Of a stretch of DNA of 16,223 nt, positions 6,628 to 12,930 are shown piece by piece (the stretch's first letter is position 1; each line of letters begins with the position of its first letter). A program made the translations under genes and the position numbers. The DNA is from G020348385 sp964580235 (GTDB lineage: Bacteria; Acidobacteriota; Aminicenantia; Aminicenantales; Aminicenantaceae): the NCBI GenBank assembly GCA_964580235.1, contig CAZOJY010000085.1, positions 1 to 16,223 on the forward strand. The letters run 5' to 3'. The notes below the pieces were generated by a model. That model ran no database searches and had not been told where the DNA came from. It worked only from the letters and a program-made list of their open reading frames with translations.

Positions 6628-7884
6628 ATGGATGATAATAAACAGCAGGATTTAGACAGCCAAACGAGGTGTAATTTTTGCCACAGAAATCAGGCTCAGA
6701 TCCGAAAATTGATCGCTGGTCCTGGAGGAGTTTACATCTGTGATGGATGCATTGAAATTGCCCATTCTATCCTGTATGCGGATAATGAAAAACAAAATAG
6801 AGATGTCCAAAAAACTAAATTTTTCACCCCTGCCGCAATAAAAAAGGCATTGGATGAGTATGTGATTGGACAGGATGAAGCGAAGAGAAAAATAGCGGTC
6901 GCTGTATATAACCATAATAAAAGAGTTCAATGCGCAGGCGAGCTGGATGGAGTCAAATTATCGAAAAGCAACATACTTTTGATTGGGCCAACAGGAACAG
7001 GAAAAACATTGATGGCTGAATCGCTAGCGGAAATTCTATCCGTTCCGTTTGCTATCGCTGATGCGACATCATTGACAGAAGCCGGATATGTCGGGGAAGA
7101 TGTCGAAAACATCATACTCAAACTTTATCAAGCCGCAAATGGCGATCTTAAAAAAACACAAAAGGGAATAATCTATGTAGATGAAATTGACAAAATAAGC
7201 CGGAAAAGTGACAGCCCTTCCATTACCAGAGATGTCTCCGGTGAGGGAGTACAGCAGGCTCTCCTCAAGATAATCGAAGGCTCAATGGCCAATGTTCCTC
7301 CCCATGGCGGAAGAAAGCATCCCCATGAGGATTTTATAAAGGTTGATACAACAGACATCCTTTTTATATGTGGAGGCACGTTCATTGGCCTGGACAGGAT
7401 AATTTCCAAGCGAATAGGGAAGTCTCGGGTCGGGTTCCAATCCGATTTCGACAAGAATAAGAAAAAAGCTCTAGATGATCTGTATGACGAACTGATTCCG
7501 CAGGATTTGATCAAATACGGCTTAATTCCTGAACTCGTCGGCAGGATCCCCGTTATTGCCACATTCTCTGATTTGGATCTTCATGATCTTGTTCATATTC
7601 TCACAAAACCCAAAAATGCACTGGTCAAGCAGTATAAAAAGCTGTTTGAACTTGAAGAAGTTGCATTGGAATTTACAAAAGAGGCCCTGCGAATGATTGC
7701 CAAAAAAAGTCTGGGAAAAAAACTCGGAGCAAGAGGTTTAAAAAGTATTATCGAAGATTTGATGCTCGATATCATGTTTCATCTGCCATCGTCCAAAAAG
7801 AAAAAAACAATTAAAATAACAAAGAAGATGGTGGAGAGAAATGCTTTGAATTTTAAAAGTTTGAAGGAAGCTATCGGAGTTTAA
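6628..7884 (+). CDS. clpX: ATP-dependent Clp protease ATP-binding subunit ClpX
   Basis: 418 residues. The N-terminal zinc-binding domain has four cysteines (Cys15, Cys18, Cys38, Cys41) for dimerisation and adaptor or substrate binding. The AAA+ module has Walker A GPTGTGKT (120-127), Walker B IIYVDEID (181-188), the pore-1 loop GYVG (153-156), the pore-2 RKH loop (229-231) and sensor 2 GARG (367-370). The ClpP-docking loop reads RVGF (267-270) rather than the E. coli RIGF, a conservative change. It unfolds tagged substrates and feeds them to ClpP, its upstream neighbour. A weak Shine-Dalgarno (AAGGAT, 6608-6613) sits 14 bases from the ATG. The lon start follows the stop after only two bases. 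Confidence 0.97.
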   Translation: MDDNKQQDLDSQTRCNFCHRNQAQIRKLIAGPGGVYICDGCIEIAHSILYADNEKQNRDVQKTKFFTPAAIKKALDEYVIGQDEAKRKIAVAVYNHNKRVQCAGELDGVKLSKSNILLIGPTGTGKTLMAESLAEILSVPFAIADATSLTEAGYVGEDVENIILKLYQAANGDLKKTQKGIIYVDEIDKISRKSDSPSITRDVSGEGVQQALLKIIEGSMANVPPHGGRKHPHEDFIKVDTTDILFICGGTFIGLDRIISKRIGKSRVGFQSDFDKNKKKALDDLYDELIPQDLIKYGLIPELVGRIPVIATFSDLDLHDLVHILTKPKNALVKQYKKLFELEEVALEFTKEALRMIAKKSLGKKLGARGLKSIIEDLMLDIMFHLPSSKKKKTIKITKKMVERNALNFKSLKEAIGV

Positions 7885-7886
7885 GC

Positions 7887-10280
7887 ATGGAAACCACACA
7901 CAATTCCGAAGTTATTCATAATGTGCCGTTGATCCCATTGAGAGACCTGGTCGTCTTCCCCTCCACACTTGTGCCGTTTATCATCGGCCGCCCCTCCTCA
8001 ATTCAAGCTCTTGAAAGGGCAACGGAAAAGGACAAAATGCTTTTTTTATCTTCTCAAATTGATGCTTCTCTAGACAATCCGCACCAGCGTGATATCCACT
8101 CGATGGGAGTTCTTGCAAAAATTGTCCGTGCAATCAAGATGGATGACAACAACGTCAAAGTAATTGTAGAAGGCAGGAAAAGAGCCAGGGTCGTAGAATA
8201 TCTGAGCACCTATCCTTTTTACCAAGTGTTAGTCAAGGAGGTTAGGGAGATCGAAAACGATAGCCCTGAAATTAGAGATGCCCTTAAAAGGGTTTTATCT
8301 CTATTCGAAGATTATCTGAAACTCAGCCAAAACGCCAACTTTGAATCTATCATCCCAGCTCTGAAAGATAACAGCCCGGATAGAATTTCAGATATAATTG
8401 CTTCTCATATGTATTTGCCTCTGGAGGAAAAACAAAATATTCTTGAGACGATTAATAGTATTGAGCGGTTGCGAAGATTGAATTTTGTTATTGAAAATGA
8501 GTTGCTAAAAATTCACGCTAAGCTGAGAAAGAATGGCAAAAGGTCCGGCCGGAGAAAAGTTACTTACCGGGAACCTCAGCAGAAAATCTTTCCACCTGGA
8601 CTCAATGTCCGCAAAGAAGACCAGCCGAATGAAATAGAGGAATTACGTAAAAAAGTAAAAAAAGCGCGTATGCCCCAAGATGCGCGGGAGAAAGCAACCA
8701 GAGAAATAGAACGATTGGAAGCCATGCCTCCAATGTCGGCCGAAGCTACCGTCTGTCGCAACTATTTGGATTGGCTTATTTCTTTGCCATGGAATAAAAA
8801 ATCGAGAGAAAAGAGAGACATCAAAGAAGCCAAGAAGATTTTGGATGAAGATCACTATGGATTGATAAAAGTCAAAGAGAGAATATTGGAATATCTGTCC
8901 ATCCGGCAACTTGTTAAAAATCCAAAGGGCGTCATTTTGGGGCTGATCGGGCCTCCTGGCGTAGGGAAAAGCTCTTTGGGTCAATCTATTGCGCGTGCCA
9001 CTGGGAGAAAATTTATCCGCCTATCTCTGGGAGGGGTGAGGGATGAGGCAGAAATCAGAGGACATCGGCGAACTTATATCGGAGCTTATCCTGGAAGAAT
9101 CATCCAGATGATAAAACGGGCAGGGACAAAAAACCCCGTTTTTCTCCTCGACGAAGTGGACAAAATGAGCATGGATTTCAGAGGAGATCCTGCTTCAGCA
9201 TTGATGGAAGTCTTAGACCCAGAACAGAACAGCACTTTTCTTGACCATTATATTGATACAGATTTTGACCTGTCGCAGGTTATGTTCATTGTGACGGCTA
9301 ACATGCGGGAACCTATACCGAAGCCATTACAAGATCGCATGGAGATGGTGCGTCTGCCAGGATACACAGAAGATGAGAAGCTCCAGATTGCAAAATATTT
9401 TCTTCTTTCCAAGCAGAAAATAGCGCATGGGCTTAAAGACGATATGCTTAAGATAACAGATAAAACTTTAAAAAAAATCATTCGGGAATATACAAGAGAA
9501 GCAGGCGTCAGGAGCTTAGAGAGAGAGCTTATGTCTGTCTGTAGGAAGGTTGTTAAAAAAGTTGTTTCCAAGGGAAAGGATTATCATGAAACAGTCACGC
9601 CGAAAAAGTTGGAGAAGTATTTAGGTATCCCACGATTCAGGCGTTCAGAAATTGATAAAAAAGATGAAGTGGGAGGAGCTGTCGGAATGGCATGGACAGA
9701 ATTCGGCGGAGAGCTTCTTACTTTTGAAGTGACCAAAGTCCACGGAAAGGGAAATTTCATGTTGACTGGCCAACTCGGGGAAATCATGCAGGAGTCAGCT
9801 CAAGCTGCTTTCAGCTATGTCCGGGGAAAAATGTACGAACTGGATATAGCCAAAGATCTTCATAAAAATTTTGACATTCATGTTCATGTCCCAGAAGGAG
9901 CGACTCCTAAGGAGGGCCCTTCGGCAGGAATCACGATTGCCACTTCGATCATCTCGCTTTTAACAGGGATCCCTGTTTCTAAGAAAGTGGCCATGAGTGG
10001 AGAAATCACTCTTAAGGGAAAGGTTTTGCCTGTCGGAGGAATAAAGGAAAAGCTATTAGCTGTCCATAGAGAGGGGATAAGAAATGCCATACTTCCCGCA
10101 GATAACAGACCTGACTTGAAGGACATGCCCAAAAATGTCAAGGACGATTTAAGCATCCATTTTGTCGAAAACATGGACGAGGTCTTGAAGCTTGCTCTGG
10201 TCAAAGAGATGCCAAAAAAAATGAAAAAAGAGAATATTTCTGATTCTCCAGAAATCAACGAGCCGCCTATCACTCATTAA
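7887..10280 (+). CDS. lon: ATP-dependent protease Lon
   Basis: 797 residues, bacterial LonA size. The N-terminal LON substrate-binding domain begins at PLIPLRDLVVFP (14-25) and is followed by a coiled, charged linker (about 190-280). The AAA+ domain has Walker A GPPGVGKS (355-362) and Walker B VFLLDEVDK (418-426). The C-terminal protease domain has the Ser-Lys dyad: Ser679 in PKEGPSAG and Lys722 in GGIKEKL, the same numbers as in E. coli Lon. It degrades damaged and regulatory proteins in the cytosol. A CGGAG site (7875-7879) inside the end of clpX lies seven bases before the ATG, so translation is probably coupled to clpX. The last 20 or so residues are a charged, proline-containing tail with no recognised motif. 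Confidence 0.97.
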   Translation: METTHNSEVIHNVPLIPLRDLVVFPSTLVPFIIGRPSSIQALERATEKDKMLFLSSQIDASLDNPHQRDIHSMGVLAKIVRAIKMDDNNVKVIVEGRKRARVVEYLSTYPFYQVLVKEVREIENDSPEIRDALKRVLSLFEDYLKLSQNANFESIIPALKDNSPDRISDIIASHMYLPLEEKQNILETINSIERLRRLNFVIENELLKIHAKLRKNGKRSGRRKVTYREPQQKIFPPGLNVRKEDQPNEIEELRKKVKKARMPQDAREKATREIERLEAMPPMSAEATVCRNYLDWLISLPWNKKSREKRDIKEAKKILDEDHYGLIKVKERILEYLSIRQLVKNPKGVILGLIGPPGVGKSSLGQSIARATGRKFIRLSLGGVRDEAEIRGHRRTYIGAYPGRIIQMIKRAGTKNPVFLLDEVDKMSMDFRGDPASALMEVLDPEQNSTFLDHYIDTDFDLSQVMFIVTANMREPIPKPLQDRMEMVRLPGYTEDEKLQIAKYFLLSKQKIAHGLKDDMLKITDKTLKKIIREYTREAGVRSLERELMSVCRKVVKKVVSKGKDYHETVTPKKLEKYLGIPRFRRSEIDKKDEVGGAVGMAWTEFGGELLTFEVTKVHGKGNFMLTGQLGEIMQESAQAAFSYVRGKMYELDIAKDLHKNFDIHVHVPEGATPKEGPSAGITIATSIISLLTGIPVSKKVAMSGEITLKGKVLPVGGIKEKLLAVHREGIRNAILPADNRPDLKDMPKNVKDDLSIHFVENMDEVLKLALVKEMPKKMKKENISDSPEINEPPITH

Positions 10281-10306
10281 AAACAGATAGGACAAATCAG
10301 TATAAA
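10277..10306 (+). promoter_or_regulatory. Weak candidate promoter between lon and rho
   Basis: TATAAA (10301-10306, five of six) has a poor -35 match, TTAAAA (10277-10282, four of six), at 18 bases. It could give rho its own transcript. Readthrough from lon is equally possible because the gap is only 50 bases and no terminator is visible. Confidence 0.25.
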
Positions 10307-10330
10307 ATAGATTCACAAAGAGGTATAAAA

Positions 10331-11611
10331 ATGAAAGACTACAATTTAGCAGAACTCGATGAAAAAGAACTTGAGGAACTTTACAAAATTTCTTCTGAAG
10401 CGGGTTTAACAAAAAAAGATGTTGAGGAAATTAGCAGACAAAACCTCGTTTTTAAAATTTTAGAAGCTCAGGCAAAAAAAAACGGATTGCTTTTCTCTGA
10501 AGGAGTGCTGGAATGTCTTGATGATGGATTTGGATTTTTAAGAGCTCCTGAATTCAGCTATTTGCCAAGCCAGGATGACATCTATGTCTCTCCTTCTCAA
10601 ATCAGAAAATTCCAGTTGCGCACCGGTGACACCATATCTGGAATTGTCCGTCCTCCCAAAGAAGGTGAAAAATACTTTGCTTTGATCAAAATAGAAGCCA
10701 CTAATTTTACCCATCCTGATGTTGTACTCAAATCCAGAAGAAATATTCATTTTGAAGGCCTCACACCTCTCTATCCCTTCGAAAAAATCAATCTTGAAGA
10801 TGGGACTGCAAAAAACCTGAATGCAAGAGTTATGGATATGTTAACACCCATCGGGAAAGGTCAAAGAGGGCTAATTGTTTCGCCTCCTCGCGCCGGAAAG
10901 ACAACATTGCTTAAAACCATCGCAAAGTCGGTCGAAAAGAATCATCCCGAAGTTTTTTTGATTGTTCTTCTGGTAGCAGAGAGGCCAGAGGAAGTCACGG
11001 ATTTCCAAAGAACTATCCAGGGGGAGGTTGTGGCGTCCACTTTTGACGAACCTCCTGCACGGAATGCCCAAGTGGCCAACATTGTTCTAGAAAAAGCCAA
11101 GCGGCTCGTTGAGTTGAAGAGGGATGTGATAATCCTTCTTGACAGCATCACCCGTTTGGCCAGAGCGCACAATGCTATTATTCCTCCTTCGGGGAAGGTC
11201 TTGTCAGGAGGAATAGATGCGAATGCTCTAAATAAACCGAAAAAATTCTTCGGTTCAGCAAGAAAGATTGAAGAAGGAGGCAGTCTAACAATTATGGCTA
11301 CGGCCTTGGTTGACACAGGAAGTCGAATGGACGAAGTTATCTTCGAAGAATTTAAAGGAACAGGAAATATGGAAATCAATCTGGATCGAAGACTGGTTAA
11401 TAAAAGGCTTTTTCCGGCAATCGATATCAATATATCGGGGACACGAAAAGAAGAATTGCTGATTGAGGGAAAAGATCTGAATCGAATCTGGATTTTAAGA
11501 AAAGTGTTGAGTCAGTTGAGCGAGGTGGAAGCCATGGAGCTTCTGGTGGAAAAAATGTCCAAAACAAAATCAAACGCCCAATTCTTAGATGCCATGAGCA
11601 AAGGATTGTGA
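10331..11611 (+). CDS. rho: Transcription termination factor Rho
   Basis: 426 residues (E. coli 419). The N-terminal helical domain (1-50) leads to a cold-shock-like RNA-binding domain with DGFGFLR (65-71) and DDIYVSPSQIR (82-92). The hexameric ATPase has Walker A SPPRAGKT (184-191), catalytic Glu217 in AERPEEV, Walker B VIILLDSITR (266-275), the Q-loop SGKVLSGG (287-294) and the arginine finger Arg372 in SGTRKEE. It unwinds RNA and ends transcription of untranslated RNA. One oddity: the highly conserved LLIDERPEEV reads LLVAERPEEV, with Ala216 at the position of E. coli Asp210, in the ATP/bicyclomycin pocket. A good Shine-Dalgarno AAAGAGGT (10317-10324) precedes the ATG by six bases. It follows lon after 50 bases on the same strand. 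Confidence 0.97.
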   Translation: MKDYNLAELDEKELEELYKISSEAGLTKKDVEEISRQNLVFKILEAQAKKNGLLFSEGVLECLDDGFGFLRAPEFSYLPSQDDIYVSPSQIRKFQLRTGDTISGIVRPPKEGEKYFALIKIEATNFTHPDVVLKSRRNIHFEGLTPLYPFEKINLEDGTAKNLNARVMDMLTPIGKGQRGLIVSPPRAGKTTLLKTIAKSVEKNHPEVFLIVLLVAERPEEVTDFQRTIQGEVVASTFDEPPARNAQVANIVLEKAKRLVELKRDVIILLDSITRLARAHNAIIPPSGKVLSGGIDANALNKPKKFFGSARKIEEGGSLTIMATALVDTGSRMDEVIFEEFKGTGNMEINLDRRLVNKRLFPAIDINISGTRKEELLIEGKDLNRIWILRKVLSQLSEVEAMELLVEKMSKTKSNAQFLDAMSKGL

Positions 11612-11652
11612 TTCGACCAAATCGCAGCATGCTTCCAGTCTGAAGATCTCTG

Positions 11653-11669
11653 CCATTCCAGAATGGAAT
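11653..11669. repeat. Small dyad between rho and the methyltransferase gene
   Basis: CCATTC (11653-11658) and GAATGG (11661-11666) are complementary around a two-base gap. An alternative pairing is ATTCCA (11655-11660) with TGGAAT (11664-11669). No T-run follows, so it is not a classical intrinsic terminator. The 101-base gap holds no gene. Confidence 0.35.
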
Positions 11670-11712
11670 CTGCCCAAACCTTCGATCTGAGCCTTAGTCA
11701 AAAGGGGACATT

Positions 11713-12390
11713 GTGAAAACAAAAGGTTTCTTTTTCCTATTAATTACTACTGTGTTCTCTGTCTTTGTTATTGCCTCATTACCCGGAAAAAAAGGAGCTG
11801 AGACCAGGAATCATAGCCGTCAGAAACATTCGTTCCAAGTCGAAGATTGGGAGAAGGATCTTAACCTGCGACAGCCTCCGATCAAGATTATGGACGCGAT
11901 AGGCCTTAAGCCGGGCATGATTATCGGAGAAGTCGGTGCTGGCACGGGCCGAATGACAATTTGGTTGGCTGACCGTGTGGGCAAGTCTGGCAAAGTATAC
12001 GCAAACGACATCGATAGGAATGCTCTGGATTATCTTAAAAAAAGATGCAGAAAAGATGGATTCAAAAATGTGCAAATAATCGTCGGTAAGATGGATAATC
12101 CCCGATTTCCGACTGGTATATTAGACATTGCTTTCATGATAAATGTTTACCACCATTTGGCCGATCCTGTCCCCATACTCCAGAATCTTCTTCCCGGTTT
12201 GAAAGTGAACGGTGTCCTGGCTATCGTTGAATGTGACCCGGACAAAGTGGATTGGGGGGATGAGCACGGATGTTCTCGAAAAGAAGACATGATCAATGAT
12301 CTAAAACAAGCAGGATTCAAGATCGTTCGGATCGGAACGTTTTTGGATGAAGACAGTATTTATATCGCCAGGCCAATTATCTCCTTTTGA
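11713..12390 (+). CDS. Exported or membrane-anchored class I SAM-dependent methyltransferase
   Basis: 225 residues with a GTG start, supported by AAAGGGG (11701-11707) five bases upstream. Residues 2-4 are basic (KTK) and 5-22 form a hydrophobic segment (GFFFLLITTVFSVFVIAS), a signal peptide or single anchor without a lipobox. Residues about 50-220 are a Rossmann-like methyltransferase: motif I EVGAGTG (73-79), acidic DID after strand 2 (99-101), INVYHHLADP (143-152) as the post-motif, and VLAIVE (168-173), as in UbiE/Methyltransf_11-type enzymes. The acceptor substrate is unknown. An N-terminal export signal on a SAM enzyme is odd because SAM is cytosolic; a cytoplasm-facing anchor would reconcile this. 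It is 101 bases after rho and convergent with the small minus-strand gene downstream. Confidence 0.8.
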   Translation: MKTKGFFFLLITTVFSVFVIASLPGKKGAETRNHSRQKHSFQVEDWEKDLNLRQPPIKIMDAIGLKPGMIIGEVGAGTGRMTIWLADRVGKSGKVYANDIDRNALDYLKKRCRKDGFKNVQIIVGKMDNPRFPTGILDIAFMINVYHHLADPVPILQNLLPGLKVNGVLAIVECDPDKVDWGDEHGCSRKEDMINDLKQAGFKIVRIGTFLDEDSIYIARPIISF

Positions 12391-12509
12391 TTTTTATCAG
12401 ACAAGAGGTGTCCTGGAAAGACAATTCAAGATCCATACCACAATGATGAGCCCGATGTTCCAGGATGGCCTGATCAACCCCTTGATTACAATATTTAACA
12501 TGGCAATCG
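12391..12509. other. Convergent intergenic segment with inverted repeats
   Basis: This lies between the ends of the methyltransferase (plus) and microprotein (minus) genes. It holds an 8-bp inverted repeat, TCCTGGAA (12411-12418) and TTCCAGGA (12458-12465), and a small hairpin, TGATCAA (12471-12477), CCCC loop, TTGATTA (12482-12488), with one G-U pair. Neither is followed by a strong T-run on either strand. They may mark transcript ends. No coding potential is seen. Confidence 0.4.
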
Positions 12510-12701
12510 TTATTTGAATAATTCCATATAAAGCCAGTACAGGAATCCCATAGTGTAAACGATGATCAGAACCCAGACGATGATCCCAATAGTTTCGCTG
12601 ATGCTTTTAAAGAAAGAGGAACGTCCTTTGGTACTTTTGCCGACCCGTGAAATTCCATAAACCACAACAATGATGAACAGGAAAAACAGCCATCTGCGCA
12701 T
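12510..12701 (-). CDS. Predicted two-helix membrane microprotein
   Basis: 63 residues. Two hydrophobic helices are separated by a basic loop: helix 1 at about 4-18 (WLFFLFIIVVVYGI), loop 19-37 with five basic residues, helix 2 at about 38-59 (IGIIVWVLIIVYTMGFLYWL). The basic N-terminus and basic loop cannot both be explained by a simple hairpin, so the topology is unclear. I do not recognise the family. Support for a real gene comes from the coherent membrane-protein composition, the absence of an overlapping gene, and a good promoter at 12715-12743 ending 13 bases before the ATG. There is no Shine-Dalgarno, which fits the predicted leader of six or seven bases. It is divergent from the S9 peptidase gene. 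Confidence 0.6.
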   Translation of the reverse strand: MRRWLFFLFIIVVVYGISRVGKSTKGRSSFFKSISETIGIIVWVLIIVYTMGFLYWLYMELFK

Positions 12702-12714
12702 CGGATTCTAACGC

Positions 12715-12743
12715 ATTATTCGAAAAACCTCGATTTTAGTCAA
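12715..12743 (-). promoter_or_regulatory. Promoter of the microprotein gene
   Basis: Read on the minus strand, TTGACT (12743-12738, five of six) is followed after 17 bases by AATAAT (12720-12715, five of six). The predicted start of transcription is near 12707-12708, only six or seven bases before the ATG at 12701, so the mRNA would be nearly leaderless. Confidence 0.55.
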
Positions 12744-12778
12744 GTATTAGTTCCATTGTCCTGATTATCTTGTCCGAA

Positions 12779-12805
12779 TTGACATGCCCACATTTGAGTG
12801 ATAAC
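12779..12805 (+). promoter_or_regulatory. Weak candidate promoter for the S9 peptidase gene
   Basis: A perfect TTGACA (12779-12784) is followed after 15 bases by GATAAC (12800-12805, four of six). The spacer is short and the -10 imperfect. If used, the leader would be about 115 bases. No riboswitch-like structure was recognised in 12806-12918. Confidence 0.25.
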
Positions 12806-12918
12806 GTCCTTTGTTGATCGCATCACAACGGAAACAGGAATAAAAGAGTTTTTTTATGTTTATATCGACATTACGCGATTAAAAAGTGTCATATCATGTT
12901 AGAAATCCAAAGTTTAAA

Positions 12919-12925
12919 AAGGAGG
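12919..12925 (+). promoter_or_regulatory. Ribosome-binding site that fixes the S9 peptidase start
   Basis: AAGGAGG lies five bases before the ATG at 12931. The reading frame is open back to a GTG at 12886, but that extension would translate through this site and add 15 polar residues before the signal peptide. Confidence 0.85.
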
Positions 12926-12930
12926 CAATT

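Noticed and set aside
10942..11430. 162-residue minus-strand reading frame within rho
   Set aside because: It is antisense to the most conserved part of Rho. Its length reflects codon constraint, not a gene.
12886..12930. GTG-initiated 15-residue extension of the S9 peptidase
   Set aside because: A strong AAGGAGG sits inside this stretch, directly before ATG 12931, and the extension would bury the signal peptide behind polar residues.
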